A DNA stretch of 64,000 nucleotides from Campylobacter sp. MIT 99-7217 (GTDB taxonomy: Bacteria > Campylobacterota > Campylobacteria > Campylobacterales > Campylobacteraceae), in contig NZ_QHLJ01000001.1 in NCBI RefSeq assembly GCF_006864365.1, positions 294,120 to 358,119 on the forward strand, in the 5' to 3' direction. Position numbers and translations under genes: made by a program. Positions 8,735 through 18,673 of this stretch are shown here, one piece after another. Positions within the stretch are counted from its first letter, which is position 1, and every line of letters starts with the position of its first letter. Under the pieces are notes generated by a model. The model ran no database searches and was not told where the DNA came from. It saw nothing but the letters and a program-made list of their open reading frames with translations.

Positions 8735-9048
8735 AAAGCATTTGCGATGAAAAGGATTTTTCAAAGCTTTATAAACAGGGCAAAAGATGGTATTGCGAGG
8801 GCATAAATGTGATATTTTTGGAAGCAAATGAACTTAAAATGTCTGTTATAGCCAGCAAAAAAGTGGGTCGTGCAGTAGATAGAAATAGAGCTAAACGCCT
8901 TATGAGAGAGGCTTTTTTTAAGGTTGAAAATCTTATAACTCGTGGTTATTATGTTTTGATTGCTAAGAATGATATTTTAGATTTAGATTTTTGTCAGCTT
9001 GAAAAAAATTTAAAATGGGGCTTGAGGAGACTTAAATGCCTAGCTTGA
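8731..9048 (+). CDS. rnpA: ribonuclease P protein component; start codon uncertain
   Basis: RnpA binds the RNase P RNA and helps mature tRNA 5' ends. The signature [21 protein letters not shown] (the RNR motif) is clear, and the C-terminus [12 protein letters not shown] fits the family. The nearest conventional start in frame is GTG at 8809. That would drop the conserved N-terminal segment [16 protein letters not shown], which is encoded upstream in the same frame. The frame is open from 8710 but contains no ATG, GTG or TTG before 8809, only ATA (8731) and ATT (8722, 8740). I therefore infer a rare start or an undetected base error. The 8731 start is my best guess from length. Confidence 0.72.
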   Translation: MKSICDEKDFSKLYKQGKRWYCEGINVIFLEANELKMSVIASKKVGRAVDRNRAKRLMREAFFKVENLITRGYYVLIAKNDILDLDFCQLEKNLKWGLRRLKCLA

Positions 9049-9365
9049 TGATTAGGATATATCAAAAATTTATCAGTCCGCTAAAACCTGCTTGTTGTCG
9101 CTTTTATCCAAGTTGTTCTGAGTATGCCCTATGGCAGTTTCAAAGGAATAATTTTTTTCTCGCATTTATTTTGAGTTTTTATAGGATATTGCGTTGCAAT
9201 CCCTACAATAAAGGTGGCTTTGATTATCCTAAAATTTACAAAAAAATACAGATAGACAAAGCAAATTTAAAGGCATCTCAATTTTTAAAAATTAGTTTTT
9301 TTTATATCCCATGTGGAAAAAATCAGTTTTATCTTGTGAAAAAATTAAAGGAAAATCGTGAATAA
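9036..9365 (+). CDS. yidD: membrane protein insertion efficiency factor YidD
   Basis: 109 residues. The YidD core is clear: IRIYQKFISPLKPACCRFYPSCSEYA followed by RILRCNPYNKGGFD, with its conserved cysteines. The amphipathic N-terminal helix should sit on the inner face of the cytoplasmic membrane and assist YidC. It overlaps rnpA by 13 bases and yidC by 8, in the classic order. The C-terminal tail of about 35 residues beyond the core domain is longer than in E. coli (85 residues) and has no recognisable motif. Confidence 0.93.
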   Translation: MPSLMIRIYQKFISPLKPACCRFYPSCSEYALWQFQRNNFFLAFILSFYRILRCNPYNKGGFDYPKIYKKIQIDKANLKASQFLKISFFYIPCGKNQFYLVKKLKENRE

Positions 9366-10947
9366 TCAAAATAATCCAAACCAACAAAAACGCATTATCT
9401 TAGCTGTGGCTTTGAGTTTTTTGTTTTTTATTGTGTATAGTGAGTTTTTTGTCGCAAAAGTAGATCCTCACGATCATAACTCAAGCACAAATACAAGCGT
9501 GCAAAATCCAGCCCCAAATGTAAATTTAAGCACTAATACCCCAGCAGTAAATGAAGCTCCTATACAAGAAAAACCACAAAGTAAGGTTATTTCTACTATA
9601 GAAAGTGAGTATTTTAAAGCACAATTTGATGAGTTTGGACGCATTGCAAGCTTTAAGCTCAAGGGAAATAAATTTAAAGATGAAAAGAATGAAGCCTTGG
9701 AGCTTATAAGCTCTAAGACAAGACCTCTTGAAATCCGCTTTAGTAATCCTAGTTTAAACAATCTAGCTTTTTCAAATGCCTACACAGCTTCTGAGGAAAG
9801 CCTAAATATAACAAATAACGAAAGCGTAAAGCTTATTTTAACACAAAATTTAGGAGATCTCACTCTTGAAAAGATTGTAACCTTTTATGAAAAAGGCAAT
9901 TATGATCTTGAGGTAAAATTAAGTGAAGCACACCCTTATTTTATCAGCACAGGTTCTCGCCCTGAAAGCGCTAAGGAAAGTTATGTTGTGCGTGGAGCTT
10001 TGTTGGTAAAAGAAGACGAAACCATAGAAACTTTCGAGGATAAAGATGTAAGTTCTCAAACAAGTTCAAAAGCTACTATAATTTCAGCTTTTGACGCTTA
10101 TTATGCTTCTTTGTTTTATGATTTTGATAAGCCTTTAGATGCTGTGATTACCGATGCCGGAGAGGGTTATCCTTTGGCTTTTGCTCAGGCAAATGGAGAT
10201 TTTAAAGCAAAAGGTTATATAGGGGCTAAGGAACATAGTATCTTAAAAACCATTGATAAGAGGCTCATTTTAGCTGTAGAGTATGGTTGGTTTACTTTTA
10301 TTGCTAAGCCTGTGTATTCTTTTTTAGAATTTTTACATGATTATATAGGAAATTGGGGTTGGAGTATAGTTGCGTTAACTTTAATTATTCGAGTGATCTT
10401 ATTCCCTCTTACTTATCGTTCCATGATTTCTATGAACAAATTAAAAGATTTAGCACCAAAAATGAAAGAATTAAGAGAACGCTACAAAGGCGATCCACAA
10501 AAAATGAATGTTCATATGATGGAGCTTTATAAAAAACATGGGGCAAATCCTTTTTCAGGTTGCTTACCTATACTGCTTCAAATTCCAATCTTTTTTGCAA
10601 TTTATAGGGTTTTACTTAATGCTGTTGAGCTTAAAGGAGCTGCCTGGGCTTTGTGGATATATGATTTATCTGTATTAGATCCTTACTATGTGCTTCCTAT
10701 CTTAATGGGTGCAACGATGTTTTTACAACAGCTTATTACCCCTATGGCTATACAAGATCCAACTCAAGCAAAGATTATGAAATTTTTACCTGTGATCTTT
10801 ACTTTCTTTTTCTTATGGTTTCCAGCTGGGCTTACCCTTTATTGGTGCGTTAATAATCTTTGCTCGCTCTTACAGCAATGGGTAGTAAATAAACTTTTTG
10901 CGAAAGAACATCATAAAAAAGAAGTGGAAAAAGAACATGTTGATTGA
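9358..10947 (+). CDS. yidC: membrane protein insertase YidC
   Basis: 529 residues. An N-terminal membrane anchor (residues about 12-30) precedes a Gram-negative periplasmic P1 domain (about 60-320). The conserved insertase core follows, with five membrane segments in all, seen in GWSIVALTLIIRVILFPLTYRS, the FSGCLPILLQIPIFFAIY helix and LYWCVNNLCSLLQQW. It inserts and folds inner-membrane proteins alone or with SecYEG. The start is GTG at 9358, overlapping the yidD stop by 8 bases. The downstream jag gene overlaps its end by 11 bases. Confidence 0.96.
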   Translation: MNNQNNPNQQKRIILAVALSFLFFIVYSEFFVAKVDPHDHNSSTNTSVQNPAPNVNLSTNTPAVNEAPIQEKPQSKVISTIESEYFKAQFDEFGRIASFKLKGNKFKDEKNEALELISSKTRPLEIRFSNPSLNNLAFSNAYTASEESLNITNNESVKLILTQNLGDLTLEKIVTFYEKGNYDLEVKLSEAHPYFISTGSRPESAKESYVVRGALLVKEDETIETFEDKDVSSQTSSKATIISAFDAYYASLFYDFDKPLDAVITDAGEGYPLAFAQANGDFKAKGYIGAKEHSILKTIDKRLILAVEYGWFTFIAKPVYSFLEFLHDYIGNWGWSIVALTLIIRVILFPLTYRSMISMNKLKDLAPKMKELRERYKGDPQKMNVHMMELYKKHGANPFSGCLPILLQIPIFFAIYRVLLNAVELKGAAWALWIYDLSVLDPYYVLPILMGATMFLQQLITPMAIQDPTQAKIMKFLPVIFTFFFLWFPAGLTLYWCVNNLCSLLQQWVVNKLFAKEHHKKEVEKEHVD

Positions 10948-11785
10948 AGAAAAAGATTTACAAAGTGCTTTAACTAAGGCAGCACAAGAATTAAACTGTT
11001 CTGTTGTTGATCTGGAGTATGAGCTTGTTCAAAGACCAAGTAGGGGATTTTTAGGTTTTTTTCAAAAAAATGCTATCATTGAAGCAAGAGCTAAGAAAAA
11101 AGCTCATAAATATGATGAAAAAAAATCACACAAAAAGAAAGAAAATTTTAAGTCTGAAAAAAAACATAGAGAAGCAAAACATCATTTTGAACACAAACAA
11201 ACTCAAGAAAATCAGCCTTCTTTAAGTAAGGAAAAAGCTCCGCTTAAAGCCCCAGAATATAAGGTCAAAAATGAGGCGATTTTTGATGATTTTCACAAAG
11301 AAAGCAAGGAAAAGTATAAAATCGAAGATTGTATAGATGAGATTAGCCTTGATCTTAAAAATTTACTCAATTCAATAGGACTTGATATAGAAGTAAGTGA
11401 GGTTAGTATTTATGATAAAGATTGTGTTTATATCAAGCTTGACGGTGCTGATGCAGCTTTGCTCATAGGTAAAGAAGCTTATCGCTATAAGGCACTTTCT
11501 TATTTGCTTCATAATTGGATCAATTCAAAATACAAATTCTTAGTCCGCCTTGAAATCGCTGAGTTTTTAAAAAATCAAGAACAAGGCATGGAGCTTTATC
11601 TCAAAAATATCATAGAAAAGGTAGAGCATACAGGCAAGGCTCAAACCAAGCATTTAGACGGAGTTTTAGTTAAAATAGCCCTTGAAAAACTTAGACAAAG
11701 ATTTCCAAACAAATATGTAGGTATCAGACAAAATGCAGATCAAAGATTTGTCGTTGTAAATGACTTCTTTAAGAAAGATGAATGA
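10937..11785 (+). CDS. jag: Jag/SpoIIIJ-associated RNA-binding protein (KH/R3H-type)
   Basis: About 282 residues from the ATG at 10937, giving [16 protein letters not shown]. The N-terminal Jag domain has [18 protein letters not shown], then a charged Lys/Glu/His-rich linker (about residues 45-115). A KH-like domain with the [19 protein letters not shown] helix follows, and then an R3H-like C-terminal region. It is a presumed RNA-binding regulator (KhpB relative). The longer frame from 10898 lies inside yidC and is unlikely. It sits between yidC and mnmE, overlapping both, as in many bacteria. Confidence 0.87.
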   Translation: MLIEEKDLQSALTKAAQELNCSVVDLEYELVQRPSRGFLGFFQKNAIIEARAKKKAHKYDEKKSHKKKENFKSEKKHREAKHHFEHKQTQENQPSLSKEKAPLKAPEYKVKNEAIFDDFHKESKEKYKIEDCIDEISLDLKNLLNSIGLDIEVSEVSIYDKDCVYIKLDGADAALLIGKEAYRYKALSYLLHNWINSKYKFLVRLEIAEFLKNQEQGMELYLKNIIEKVEHTGKAQTKHLDGVLVKIALEKLRQRFPNKYVGIRQNADQRFVVVNDFFKKDE

Positions 11786-13106
11786 TACTATAACAGCCCT
11801 AGCTACGGCAAATGCTCAAGGAGCGATAAATATAGTAAGAATGAGCGGTTCAAAGGCTTTACAAATCGCTCTTAAGCTTTGTAAAAAAAAAGAACTTGTG
11901 CCAAGATATGCACATTTGTGTAAAATTTATGCTAGCGATGAAAGTTTGATTGATGAGTGTATAGTTATTTATTTTAAAGCTCCTTTTTCTTTCACGGGTG
12001 AGGATATTGTAGAGTTTCAAACGCATGGAGGCTATATCTTAGCTTCTTTAATGCTTGAAGAATTACAAAAGCAAGGTGTGCGTCTTGCAAATGCTGGCGA
12101 GTTTAGCAAAAGAGCTTATTTAAATGGCAAGATGAATCTTTTAAAAGCCTCAAACATAGCCTCCTTAATCAATGCAAAATCCCAAAGCCAAGCCAAGCTT
12201 ATAGCTAGAAATTTAGAGGGTAAATTAGGCGAGTTTTTGGAAAAAATAAGGCTTGATCTTGTAAAAACCCTAGCCTTTGTTGAAACGAGCATTGATTATG
12301 CAGATGATGATTTGCCAAGTGATTTATTTATGCAAATTCAAAATATGTGTGAGCAAAATGCAAAGGATCTTAAAAAAATAGCTGAAATTTCACTTTCAAA
12401 AAAGGCTCTTTTGCAAGGCTATAAAATCGCTATCATAGGTAAGCCAAATGTTGGCAAAAGCTCGCTTTTAAACGCCTTTTTAAACTATGAAAGAGCCATA
12501 GTTTCAAATGAGGCTGGCACAACCAGAGACACCATAGAAGAAAATTTACAAATCGGCTCTCATTTGCTAAAGATCATCGATACAGCAGGCATTAGAAAGG
12601 GTCTTGATGAGATCGAAAAAAAAGGCATAGAGCTTTCAAAAAAGGCTATTGATGAAGCAGATATTATCATAGCTCTTTTTGACGGCTCACGTAAAAAAGA
12701 TAAAGAAGACGAAGAGCTTATAAGCTTAATCAAAGAAAAAGGTAAGGATAAAAAGATCTTTTGGCTTTTAAATAAAAGCGATTTAAGGCAAGAATTTAAA
12801 GAAGAAGGAGACTTTTTAAAGCTAAGCGTTCAAAAGGATATAAGCAAGCTTTTAAAAGCACTTAAAGCCTATCTTGATACAAATGAAAGTGTGGATTTTA
12901 TCTTACCAAATTTAGAGCTTGTCCATGCTTTCATAAGGGCTAGCGAGGCTATATTTAGAGCTAGGGATTTATTAAGTGAGCAAAATTTAGAACTCTTTGC
13001 TTTTGAGCTAAATTTAGCCCTTAAGGAGCTTGAAAAATTTACTCATAGTTTTGAACAAGATGAGCTAATGGACGCTATTTTTAGCTCCTTTTGCCTAGGT
13101 AAATAA
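11778..13106 (+). CDS. mnmE: tRNA modification GTPase MnmE (TrmE)
   Basis: 442 residues starting at [17 protein letters not shown], which is the family start; the frame from 11760 adds jag-frame residues only. An N-terminal folate-binding domain (about 1-115) and a helical domain are split by a G domain with [12 protein letters not shown] (P-loop), DTAGIR and NKSD. The protein ends in FCLGK, keeping the catalytic Cys of the C-terminal FCIGK-type motif. With MnmG it makes the cmnm5/nm5 modification at U34 of certain tRNAs. Confidence 0.96.
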   Translation: MNDTITALATANAQGAINIVRMSGSKALQIALKLCKKKELVPRYAHLCKIYASDESLIDECIVIYFKAPFSFTGEDIVEFQTHGGYILASLMLEELQKQGVRLANAGEFSKRAYLNGKMNLLKASNIASLINAKSQSQAKLIARNLEGKLGEFLEKIRLDLVKTLAFVETSIDYADDDLPSDLFMQIQNMCEQNAKDLKKIAEISLSKKALLQGYKIAIIGKPNVGKSSLLNAFLNYERAIVSNEAGTTRDTIEENLQIGSHLLKIIDTAGIRKGLDEIEKKGIELSKKAIDEADIIIALFDGSRKKDKEDEELISLIKEKGKDKKIFWLLNKSDLRQEFKEEGDFLKLSVQKDISKLLKALKAYLDTNESVDFILPNLELVHAFIRASEAIFRARDLLSEQNLELFAFELNLALKELEKFTHSFEQDELMDAIFSSFCLGK

Positions 13107-13121
13107 ATTTAAAGGATAAAA

Positions 13122-15296
13122 ATGGACAAAGAGCTTATAAAAGCACACAAAATCAGCGATGAAGAATATGAGCAAATCTTAAAAATTCTCGGTCGTGAGC
13201 CAAATTTATTAGAACTTGGCGTGATTTCAGCGATGTGGAGCGAACATTGTTCTTATAAATCAAGCAAGAAATATCTTAAAAATTTTCCTACTAAGGCTGA
13301 TTGGGTGATACAAGGACCTGGCGAAAATGCTGGTGTTATAGATATTGGCGGAGGTTATGCGGCTGTTTTTAAGGTAGAAAGTCATAATCACCCAAGCTTC
13401 ATCGAACCCTTTGCCGGTGCAGCAACAGGGGTTGGCGGTATAATGCGTGATGTTTTTACCATGGGTGCAAGAGTGGTTGCAGGGCTAAATTCACTTAAAT
13501 TTGGAAGCTTAAAAGGCACTCATGCAAAACATCAAAAATACCTTGTAAAAGGCGTTGTGGGTGGAATTTCTCATTATGGAAATTGTATGGGAGTGCCTAC
13601 CATTGGCGGTGAGGTCGCTTTTGATGAGTGTTTTAATGGCAATATCCTTGTAAATGCCTTTGCTCTTGGAATTTGTCCTATAAAAGATATTTTTTACGCT
13701 AAGGCTGAGGGCGTTGGAAATCCTGTCATTTATGTAGGCTCAAAGACAGGCAAAGACGGGCTTGGCGGTGCTGTTATGGCAAGTGATAGCTTTACGCAGG
13801 CAAGCAAAAGTTTGCGTCCAACGGTGCAAATTGGCGATCCTTTCAGCGAAAAGCTTTTAATGGAAGCTTGTTTAGAGCTTTTTAAAACGGATTTTATAGT
13901 GGGAATTCAAGATATGGGAGCAGCTGGGCTTACTTCAAGCTCTTTTGAAATGGCTGGCAAAAGCGGTAGCGGAATGAAGCTTTATCTTGATAAAACGCCG
14001 ATGAGAGAAGAGGGCATGAATGCTTACGAGCTTATGCTTAGCGAGTCTCAAGAAAGAATGTTAATTTGTGCTAAAAAGGGTTGTGAAAATGAAGTTATCA
14101 AGATCTTTGAAAAATGGGGGCTTGATTGTGCGGTTATAGGCGAGGTTACTGATAGTGGAAAAATGGAGCTTTTCTGGGAAAACGAACTTGTGGGGCTAAT
14201 TCCTATCGCACCTTTAAGCGACAAAGCACCTGTTTTAGACCGCGAGCTTAAAAAGCCTGCTTATCTTGATGAGATAAAAACTTATAAATTTGAGCTCAAA
14301 ATGCCTGCAAAAGAGCTTTTCAAACAGCTTTTAAGTAATGAAAATGCAAATGACAAAGCCTTTATTTACGATCAGTTTGATTCTAGCGTGCAAACAAATA
14401 CGATGAAAGCTGATGGCAAGCTTGGTGCAAGCGTGATTCGCGTGAAAGAAAATAATGCAGCCGTGGCTATGACTGTGGAGTGCAACTCGAGGCTAAATTT
14501 TATCGATCCTAAAATAGGTGCTATTTTAAATGTCGCTAATTCAGGCAGAAAAGTAGCTTGCACCGGAGCAAAACCGCTTTCAATTAGCGATTGTTTAAAT
14601 TACGGAAGCCCTTTAAATGCTGAAGTGATGTGGCAGTTTGCAAAGGGTTGCGAGGGTATAAAAGAAGCTTGCAAAGCCTTAAATACACCTGTTGTAAGTG
14701 GCAATGTCTCGCTTTATAATGAAACTGAGGGCACAAGCATTTATCCAAGCCCTACTATCGTTTGCGTAGGCGTTTTAAAAGAGGCTTCAAAATGCCTAAA
14801 ATCAAGCTTTAAAGCAAATACAAGCCTTTATCTTTTAGGCAAGACTTATGGCGAATTTGCCGGATCTTTAGCGATGAAAGTGCAAGATAGCAAGGTAGCA
14901 GGCGTTTTGAAAGATTTTGATTATGAAGCAGAATTAAAACTTTGGAACTTTTTGTATGAGGCAAACCAAAAGGGCATTTTAGCTTGTGCAAATAGCGTTG
15001 GCGTGGGCGGTTTGGCTATAAGTTTGGCTAAAATGTGTGCGATTTCAAATGTTGGTGTGAGTTTAAAAAGTGGCTTTGATGATGAGGCTTTGCTTTTTGA
15101 TGAGAGTGCGAGCAGGGCTATTGTTGGGGTAAATGATGAACAGGCTTTTGAAGCTTTGGCGGCTGAGTTTAAGCTTGAATTTACAAGGCTTGGACAAAGT
15201 GTCGCTGAACTAAATTTTGTGCTTGATAACATAAATTTAAGCTTAAATGAGCTTAAAAAGCTTTATTTTGAAAGTTTTGAGGAGCAAATTCAATGA
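13122..15296 (+). CDS. purL: phosphoribosylformylglycinamidine synthase subunit PurL
   Basis: 724 residues, matching the small PurL that works with separate PurQ and PurS subunits. It makes FGAM from FGAR, ATP and ammonia in purine synthesis. Visible motifs are MWSEHCSYKSSK, the ATP/metal segment VFKVESHNHPSFIEP with GAATGVGGI, the GIQDMGAAGLTSSSFEMA region and GNVSLYNET. It follows mnmE by 15 bases with an AAAGGA ribosome site. It overlaps the following gene by 4 bases. purH lies two genes further, so this is a purine operon interrupted by a DnaJ-like gene. Confidence 0.96.
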   Translation: MDKELIKAHKISDEEYEQILKILGREPNLLELGVISAMWSEHCSYKSSKKYLKNFPTKADWVIQGPGENAGVIDIGGGYAAVFKVESHNHPSFIEPFAGAATGVGGIMRDVFTMGARVVAGLNSLKFGSLKGTHAKHQKYLVKGVVGGISHYGNCMGVPTIGGEVAFDECFNGNILVNAFALGICPIKDIFYAKAEGVGNPVIYVGSKTGKDGLGGAVMASDSFTQASKSLRPTVQIGDPFSEKLLMEACLELFKTDFIVGIQDMGAAGLTSSSFEMAGKSGSGMKLYLDKTPMREEGMNAYELMLSESQERMLICAKKGCENEVIKIFEKWGLDCAVIGEVTDSGKMELFWENELVGLIPIAPLSDKAPVLDRELKKPAYLDEIKTYKFELKMPAKELFKQLLSNENANDKAFIYDQFDSSVQTNTMKADGKLGASVIRVKENNAAVAMTVECNSRLNFIDPKIGAILNVANSGRKVACTGAKPLSISDCLNYGSPLNAEVMWQFAKGCEGIKEACKALNTPVVSGNVSLYNETEGTSIYPSPTIVCVGVLKEASKCLKSSFKANTSLYLLGKTYGEFAGSLAMKVQDSKVAGVLKDFDYEAELKLWNFLYEANQKGILACANSVGVGGLAISLAKMCAISNVGVSLKSGFDDEALLFDESASRAIVGVNDEQAFEALAAEFKLEFTRLGQSVAELNFVLDNINLSLNELKKLYFESFEEQIQ

Positions 15297-16072
15297 TTTT
15301 TATCCTTCTGCTCGTAGCCATAGGCGTTTTTTACTGGTATTATAAAACTTGGGGCAAGCAGGATTTTTTAGGCTCTTTTGGGCGTGGTGCTAAGGGCTTT
15401 GCCAAAGGTTTTGCAAGTGGGGTTATGGAAGAAAGGCTTGATGAGTTTAAAAGAAAGATGAATTACTATGTCATCGCACTTTTAGCCAAGATCGCCAAAA
15501 GCGATGGCAGGGTAAGCGAACAAGAAGCGGATATGATCAGCCAAATTTTAGACGCTAATGCCAAAGATACACGCGAGCGAGAGTTTTTAAAGGCAAGTTT
15601 TAACGAGCATAAAGAAAATTTAAGCGATGCTTTATATGTGGCAAGGGAATTTATAAAAGAGGTTCCACTTCCTTTAAGTGAGCGTTTTAATGTGCTTCGT
15701 GTGCTTGTTTTTATGGCTTTGATTGACGGGGATTTTAGTGCTAAAAAGCAAGGAATTTTAGAAGAAATTTCCAAGGCTTTTGGCATTTCAAATCAAGAGC
15801 TAAACGCCTTTATAAAAGAGCTTCAAGGCATGCAAAGTAAAACTTCTAGGCAAATGGGGCTTGATGAGGCATTTTCTTTGCTTGAGCTTGATAAAAATGC
15901 TGATTTAAACGCTGTGAAAAAAAGCTACCGCTTGCTTGCTAAAAAGTATCACCCTGACATATTAAACGCAAATAATGTAAGCGAAGCTGAGCTTAAAAAA
16001 GGTGTTGAGAACTTTCAAAAGATAAATGAGGCTTATGAGCTGATTAAAAAGCATTTAGAAAGGAAAAATTAA
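15293..16072 (+). CDS. membrane-anchored TerB/DnaJ-domain protein (DjlA-like)
   Basis: 259 residues: one N-terminal membrane helix (residues about 1-16, [13 protein letters not shown]), a helical TerB-like domain (about 50-170, with [20 protein letters not shown]), and a C-terminal J domain (about 190-255) with KKYHPD, the HPD motif needed to stimulate DnaK. This layout is that of DjlA co-chaperones. It is placed between purL and purH with 4-base and 1-base overlaps. I know of no functional link to purine synthesis. The position matches the order I recall in C. jejuni. Confidence 0.85.
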   Translation: MIFILLLVAIGVFYWYYKTWGKQDFLGSFGRGAKGFAKGFASGVMEERLDEFKRKMNYYVIALLAKIAKSDGRVSEQEADMISQILDANAKDTREREFLKASFNEHKENLSDALYVAREFIKEVPLPLSERFNVLRVLVFMALIDGDFSAKKQGILEEISKAFGISNQELNAFIKELQGMQSKTSRQMGLDEAFSLLELDKNADLNAVKKSYRLLAKKYHPDILNANNVSEAELKKGVENFQKINEAYELIKKHLERKN

Positions 16073-17610
16073 TGAAAAAAAGAGCCTTGCTAAGCGTTAG
16101 CGATAAGGATGGCGTTGTCAAGTTTGCAAAAGAGCTTAGAGCTTTAAATTTCGAGCTTTTATCAACGGGAGGTACTTATAAACTCCTTAAAGAAAATGCT
16201 CTTGAGGTTACAGAAGTAAGTGAATTTACGCAAAGTCCTGAGCTTTTTGAGGGGCGAGTAAAGACCTTGCATCCTAAAATTCACGGCGCGATTTTGCATA
16301 AAAGAGAAGACGAAAAGCATGTTAAAGAAGCAAGGCAAAATGATATTTCTAGCATTGATTTGCTTTGTGTGAATTTATATCCTTTTAAAAAGACTACGAT
16401 TTTAAGCGATGATTTTGATGAAATCGTTGAAAATATCGACATAGGCGGACCTGCGATGATTAGAAGTGCGGCAAAAAACTATAAAAGCGTGCTTGTGGTG
16501 TGCGATCTTTTGGACTATAAAAGCGTGATTGAGGCTATAAAAGAGGGCAAAGATGATGAGAGCTTTCGCTTAAATTTGATGATAAAAGCCTATGAGCATA
16601 CGGCAAATTATGATAGTTTCATAGCAAATTATATGAACGAACGCTTTAAGGGCGGTTTTGGCGAGTTTAAATTCATCGCTGGGCGTAAGGTCATGGATAC
16701 AAAATACGGAGAAAACCCTCATCAAAAGGGTGCTTTGTATGAATTTGATGATTTTTTCAGCAACAATTTCAAAGCCCTAAAAGGAGAAGCAAGCTTTAAC
16801 AACCTAACAGACATCAACGCAGCACTAAATTTAGCCTCAGCCTTTGATGAAGCACCTTGCGTGGCTATTATAAAGCATGGCAATGCTTGCGGTTTTGCCT
16901 TGAAAGAAAGCTTGCTTGAAAGCTACACAGAGGCTTTAAAATGTGATAGCGTAAGTGCTTATGGAGGAGTAGTTGCGATAAATGGGTGCTTAGATGAGGC
17001 TTTGGCTTTGAAAATAAATGAAATTTATGTAGAAGTCATCATCGCTGCAAATGTAGCGCCTGAGGCTTTAAAGGTGTTTGAGAGCAAGAAACGCATTAAA
17101 ATTTTTACCCAAGAAAGTCCTTCTTTGAAACGCTCTTTTGATAAGTATGATTTTAAGCATATCGATGGGGGTTTTGTGTATCAAAATAGCGATGAAGTAG
17201 GTGAAAACGAGCTTAAAAATGCAAAATGCGTGAGTGAGAAAAAGGCTAGTGAGAAGGAATTTGAGGATATGAAAATCGCCCTTAAAATCGCAGCTTTTAC
17301 CAAGTCAAACAATGTGGTCTATGTTAAAAACAAAGCCCTAGTAGCCATAGGCATGGGAATGACAAGCAGGATAGATGCAAGCAAGGCTGCCATAGCTAAG
17401 GCTAAGGATATGGGGCTTGATCTAAGAGGCTGCGTTTTGGCAAGTGAGGCTTTTTTTCCTTTTAGAGATAGCATAGATGAAGCAGCTAAAATAGGCGTTA
17501 AAGCTATAGTTCAGCCAGGAGGCAGTATAAGAGATGATGAGGTGATAAGAGCTGCAAATGAAGCTAAAATAGCACTTTATTTTACAGGCATAAGGCATTT
17601 TTTGCATTAA
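16072..17610 (+). CDS. purH: bifunctional AICAR transformylase / IMP cyclohydrolase
   Basis: 512 residues, standard PurH length. The N-terminal IMP cyclohydrolase (MGS-like) domain shows [27 protein letters not shown] and [12 protein letters not shown]. The C-terminal transformylase domain shows [18 protein letters not shown] and [13 protein letters not shown], ending TGIRHFLH. It catalyses the last two steps to IMP. Its ATG overlaps the upstream DnaJ-like gene's stop by one base. A hairpin spans the stop codon. Confidence 0.96.
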   Translation: MKKRALLSVSDKDGVVKFAKELRALNFELLSTGGTYKLLKENALEVTEVSEFTQSPELFEGRVKTLHPKIHGAILHKREDEKHVKEARQNDISSIDLLCVNLYPFKKTTILSDDFDEIVENIDIGGPAMIRSAAKNYKSVLVVCDLLDYKSVIEAIKEGKDDESFRLNLMIKAYEHTANYDSFIANYMNERFKGGFGEFKFIAGRKVMDTKYGENPHQKGALYEFDDFFSNNFKALKGEASFNNLTDINAALNLASAFDEAPCVAIIKHGNACGFALKESLLESYTEALKCDSVSAYGGVVAINGCLDEALALKINEIYVEVIIAANVAPEALKVFESKKRIKIFTQESPSLKRSFDKYDFKHIDGGFVYQNSDEVGENELKNAKCVSEKKASEKEFEDMKIALKIAAFTKSNNVVYVKNKALVAIGMGMTSRIDASKAAIAKAKDMGLDLRGCVLASEAFFPFRDSIDEAAKIGVKAIVQPGGSIRDDEVIRAANEAKIALYFTGIRHFLH

Positions 17611-17620
17611 GAAAATGCCT
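17593..17620 (+). terminator. hairpin overlapping the purH stop codon
   Basis: AGGCATTTT (17593-17601) pairs exactly with AAAATGCCT (17612-17620) around a 10-base loop that contains the purH TAA. Only a short TTC follows, so termination strength is uncertain. It could instead protect the 3' end of the mRNA. Confidence 0.45.
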
Positions 17621-17722
17621 TTCTTGCAAGCTACTTTTAAAAAGTAAATTTAGGCTTTAAGGGTAGCTTGGTTTTGTGATATTTTTGTTTTGATATCTTA
17701 TAATTTTTCTTGTTTTATAAGT

Positions 17723-17752
17723 AAGGATCTAAGCAAAAAAGCTTAAATCCTT
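17723..17752. terminator. 12-bp hairpin between purH and the convergent secreted-protein genes
   Basis: AAGGATCTAAGC (17723-17734) pairs with GCTTAAATCCTT (17741-17752) with one mismatch, around an A6 loop. It sits just past the 3' end of the minus-strand gene ending at 17757, and 112 bases past purH. On the plus strand it is followed closely by T7. It could therefore end transcription from both sides. Confidence 0.5.
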
Positions 17753-17756
17753 GCGA

Positions 17757-18221
17757 TCATTTTTTTACCGGGCAGTTTTGATAAAATTTTTTCTCGGTAT
17801 CCGGAAGCATAGCTTGGGTAAAAAATGCATCTGATTTTTGTTTTGTAGAATATTTTTGTAAAATTTCGTCTTTCATAGCGTAGCCCTCAATAGCTCTTTT
17901 AATATCGCTTTGCAAAAGAGGGGTGATCGTTTTTGGATCATGCATAAGATCAAGGGCTATCGAATAAGCTAGAGTAAATTGTATGTTCCATTTTAAATCT
18001 TCGACATTCATACATTTGTCTCCATCTACTTTTGAAAACAAATCATCAACCTTTTTTATAAAAGCACAAGCATATAAGGCTGTTTTTTCGCAAGTTTTAT
18101 CAAATTTATTTGTATCTTTAAAGAATTCATTAGGTGGGCGACTTGATCGTTTTTTCAAAGAATTCTTGCTCAGCAGATAAAGCTTTTGTAGTTTGCGTAG
18201 CTTGAGCGTTTGAAAGTCCAT
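17757..18221 (-). CDS. paralogue of the upstream secreted protein, frame-shifted relative to it and without its own signal peptide
   Basis: I do not know the family. The section CEKTALYACAFIKKVDDLF, and the later SIALDLMHDPKTI, align by eye with CKSGKIINLYACQADDLF and FLAVDLLHNKKVL of the next gene upstream. The two are therefore tandem paralogues of about 130 residues. This copy has no signal peptide. The first 20-odd residues of the 154-residue frame are translated from the other gene's coding DNA. Loss of one base in the A6 tract (coding strand; 18150-18155) would join the two frames into one two-domain secreted protein. It is either a real coupled gene, a decayed duplicate, or half of a frame-shifted gene. 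Confidence 0.45.
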   Translation of the reverse strand: MDFQTLKLRKLQKLYLLSKNSLKKRSSRPPNEFFKDTNKFDKTCEKTALYACAFIKKVDDLFSKVDGDKCMNVEDLKWNIQFTLAYSIALDLMHDPKTITPLLQSDIKRAIEGYAMKDEILQKYSTKQKSDAFFTQAMLPDTEKKFYQNCPVKK

Positions 18222-18651
18222 TACTTAGCCATATGGGTGCTTGTATTTTAAAAAACTCATCAGGTTTTTGCTTGAGAAGCTTAAGCTTGTATTTGTCATT
18301 TTTTTTAAAATCAGCATAAAGAAAACCTTCAAGGAAATCTCTTTGGAGGTTTTTCATGTATTCATCATCAGCATAAGCAGAGAGGACTTTTTTATTGTGT
18401 AATAAATCTACAGCTAAAAAAGAACTCATAAAGCCTACATACGAGTTTGTAAGTTTTTCTTGGTTATATTTACTTCTATCTCCTACATTTTTGTTAAAAA
18501 GATCATCAGCTTGACAAGCATATAAGTTGATGATCTTACCACTTTTACAATCCTCAATCATCCGTTTTATATCAAGCTTATCAGCCTTTGCAAAGCTTAG
18601 GCAAAGCAAGCTTAAAACTAAAGCCATAAATACTTTTTGAACTTTTTTCAT
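18130..18651 (-). CDS. secreted hypothetical protein with YAC-x3-DDLF motif
   Basis: 173 residues with a clear Sec signal peptide (MKKVQKVFMALVLSLLCLSFAKA) and a mature helical domain. The domain contains the pair of cysteines in DCKSGKIINLYACQADDLF, which probably form a disulfide in the periplasm. I do not recognise the family. It is followed by a frame-shifted paralogue and preceded by the Gln-rich lipoprotein gene. All three are divergent from the XRE regulator, so they may form one regulated unit. A ribosome site (GGAGAA) lies before the ATG. Confidence 0.65.
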   Translation of the reverse strand: MKKVQKVFMALVLSLLCLSFAKADKLDIKRMIEDCKSGKIINLYACQADDLFNKNVGDRSKYNQEKLTNSYVGFMSSFLAVDLLHNKKVLSAYADDEYMKNLQRDFLEGFLYADFKKNDKYKLKLLKQKPDEFFKIQAPIWLSNGLSNAQATQTTKALSAEQEFFEKTIKSPT

Positions 18652-18673
18652 ATTTTCTCCTTTAAATTTAAAA

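Noticed and set aside
8747..8806. ATG at 8747 as the rnpA start
   Set aside because: It is in another frame, reads [13 protein letters not shown] and stops at 8804-8806 before the RnpA core.
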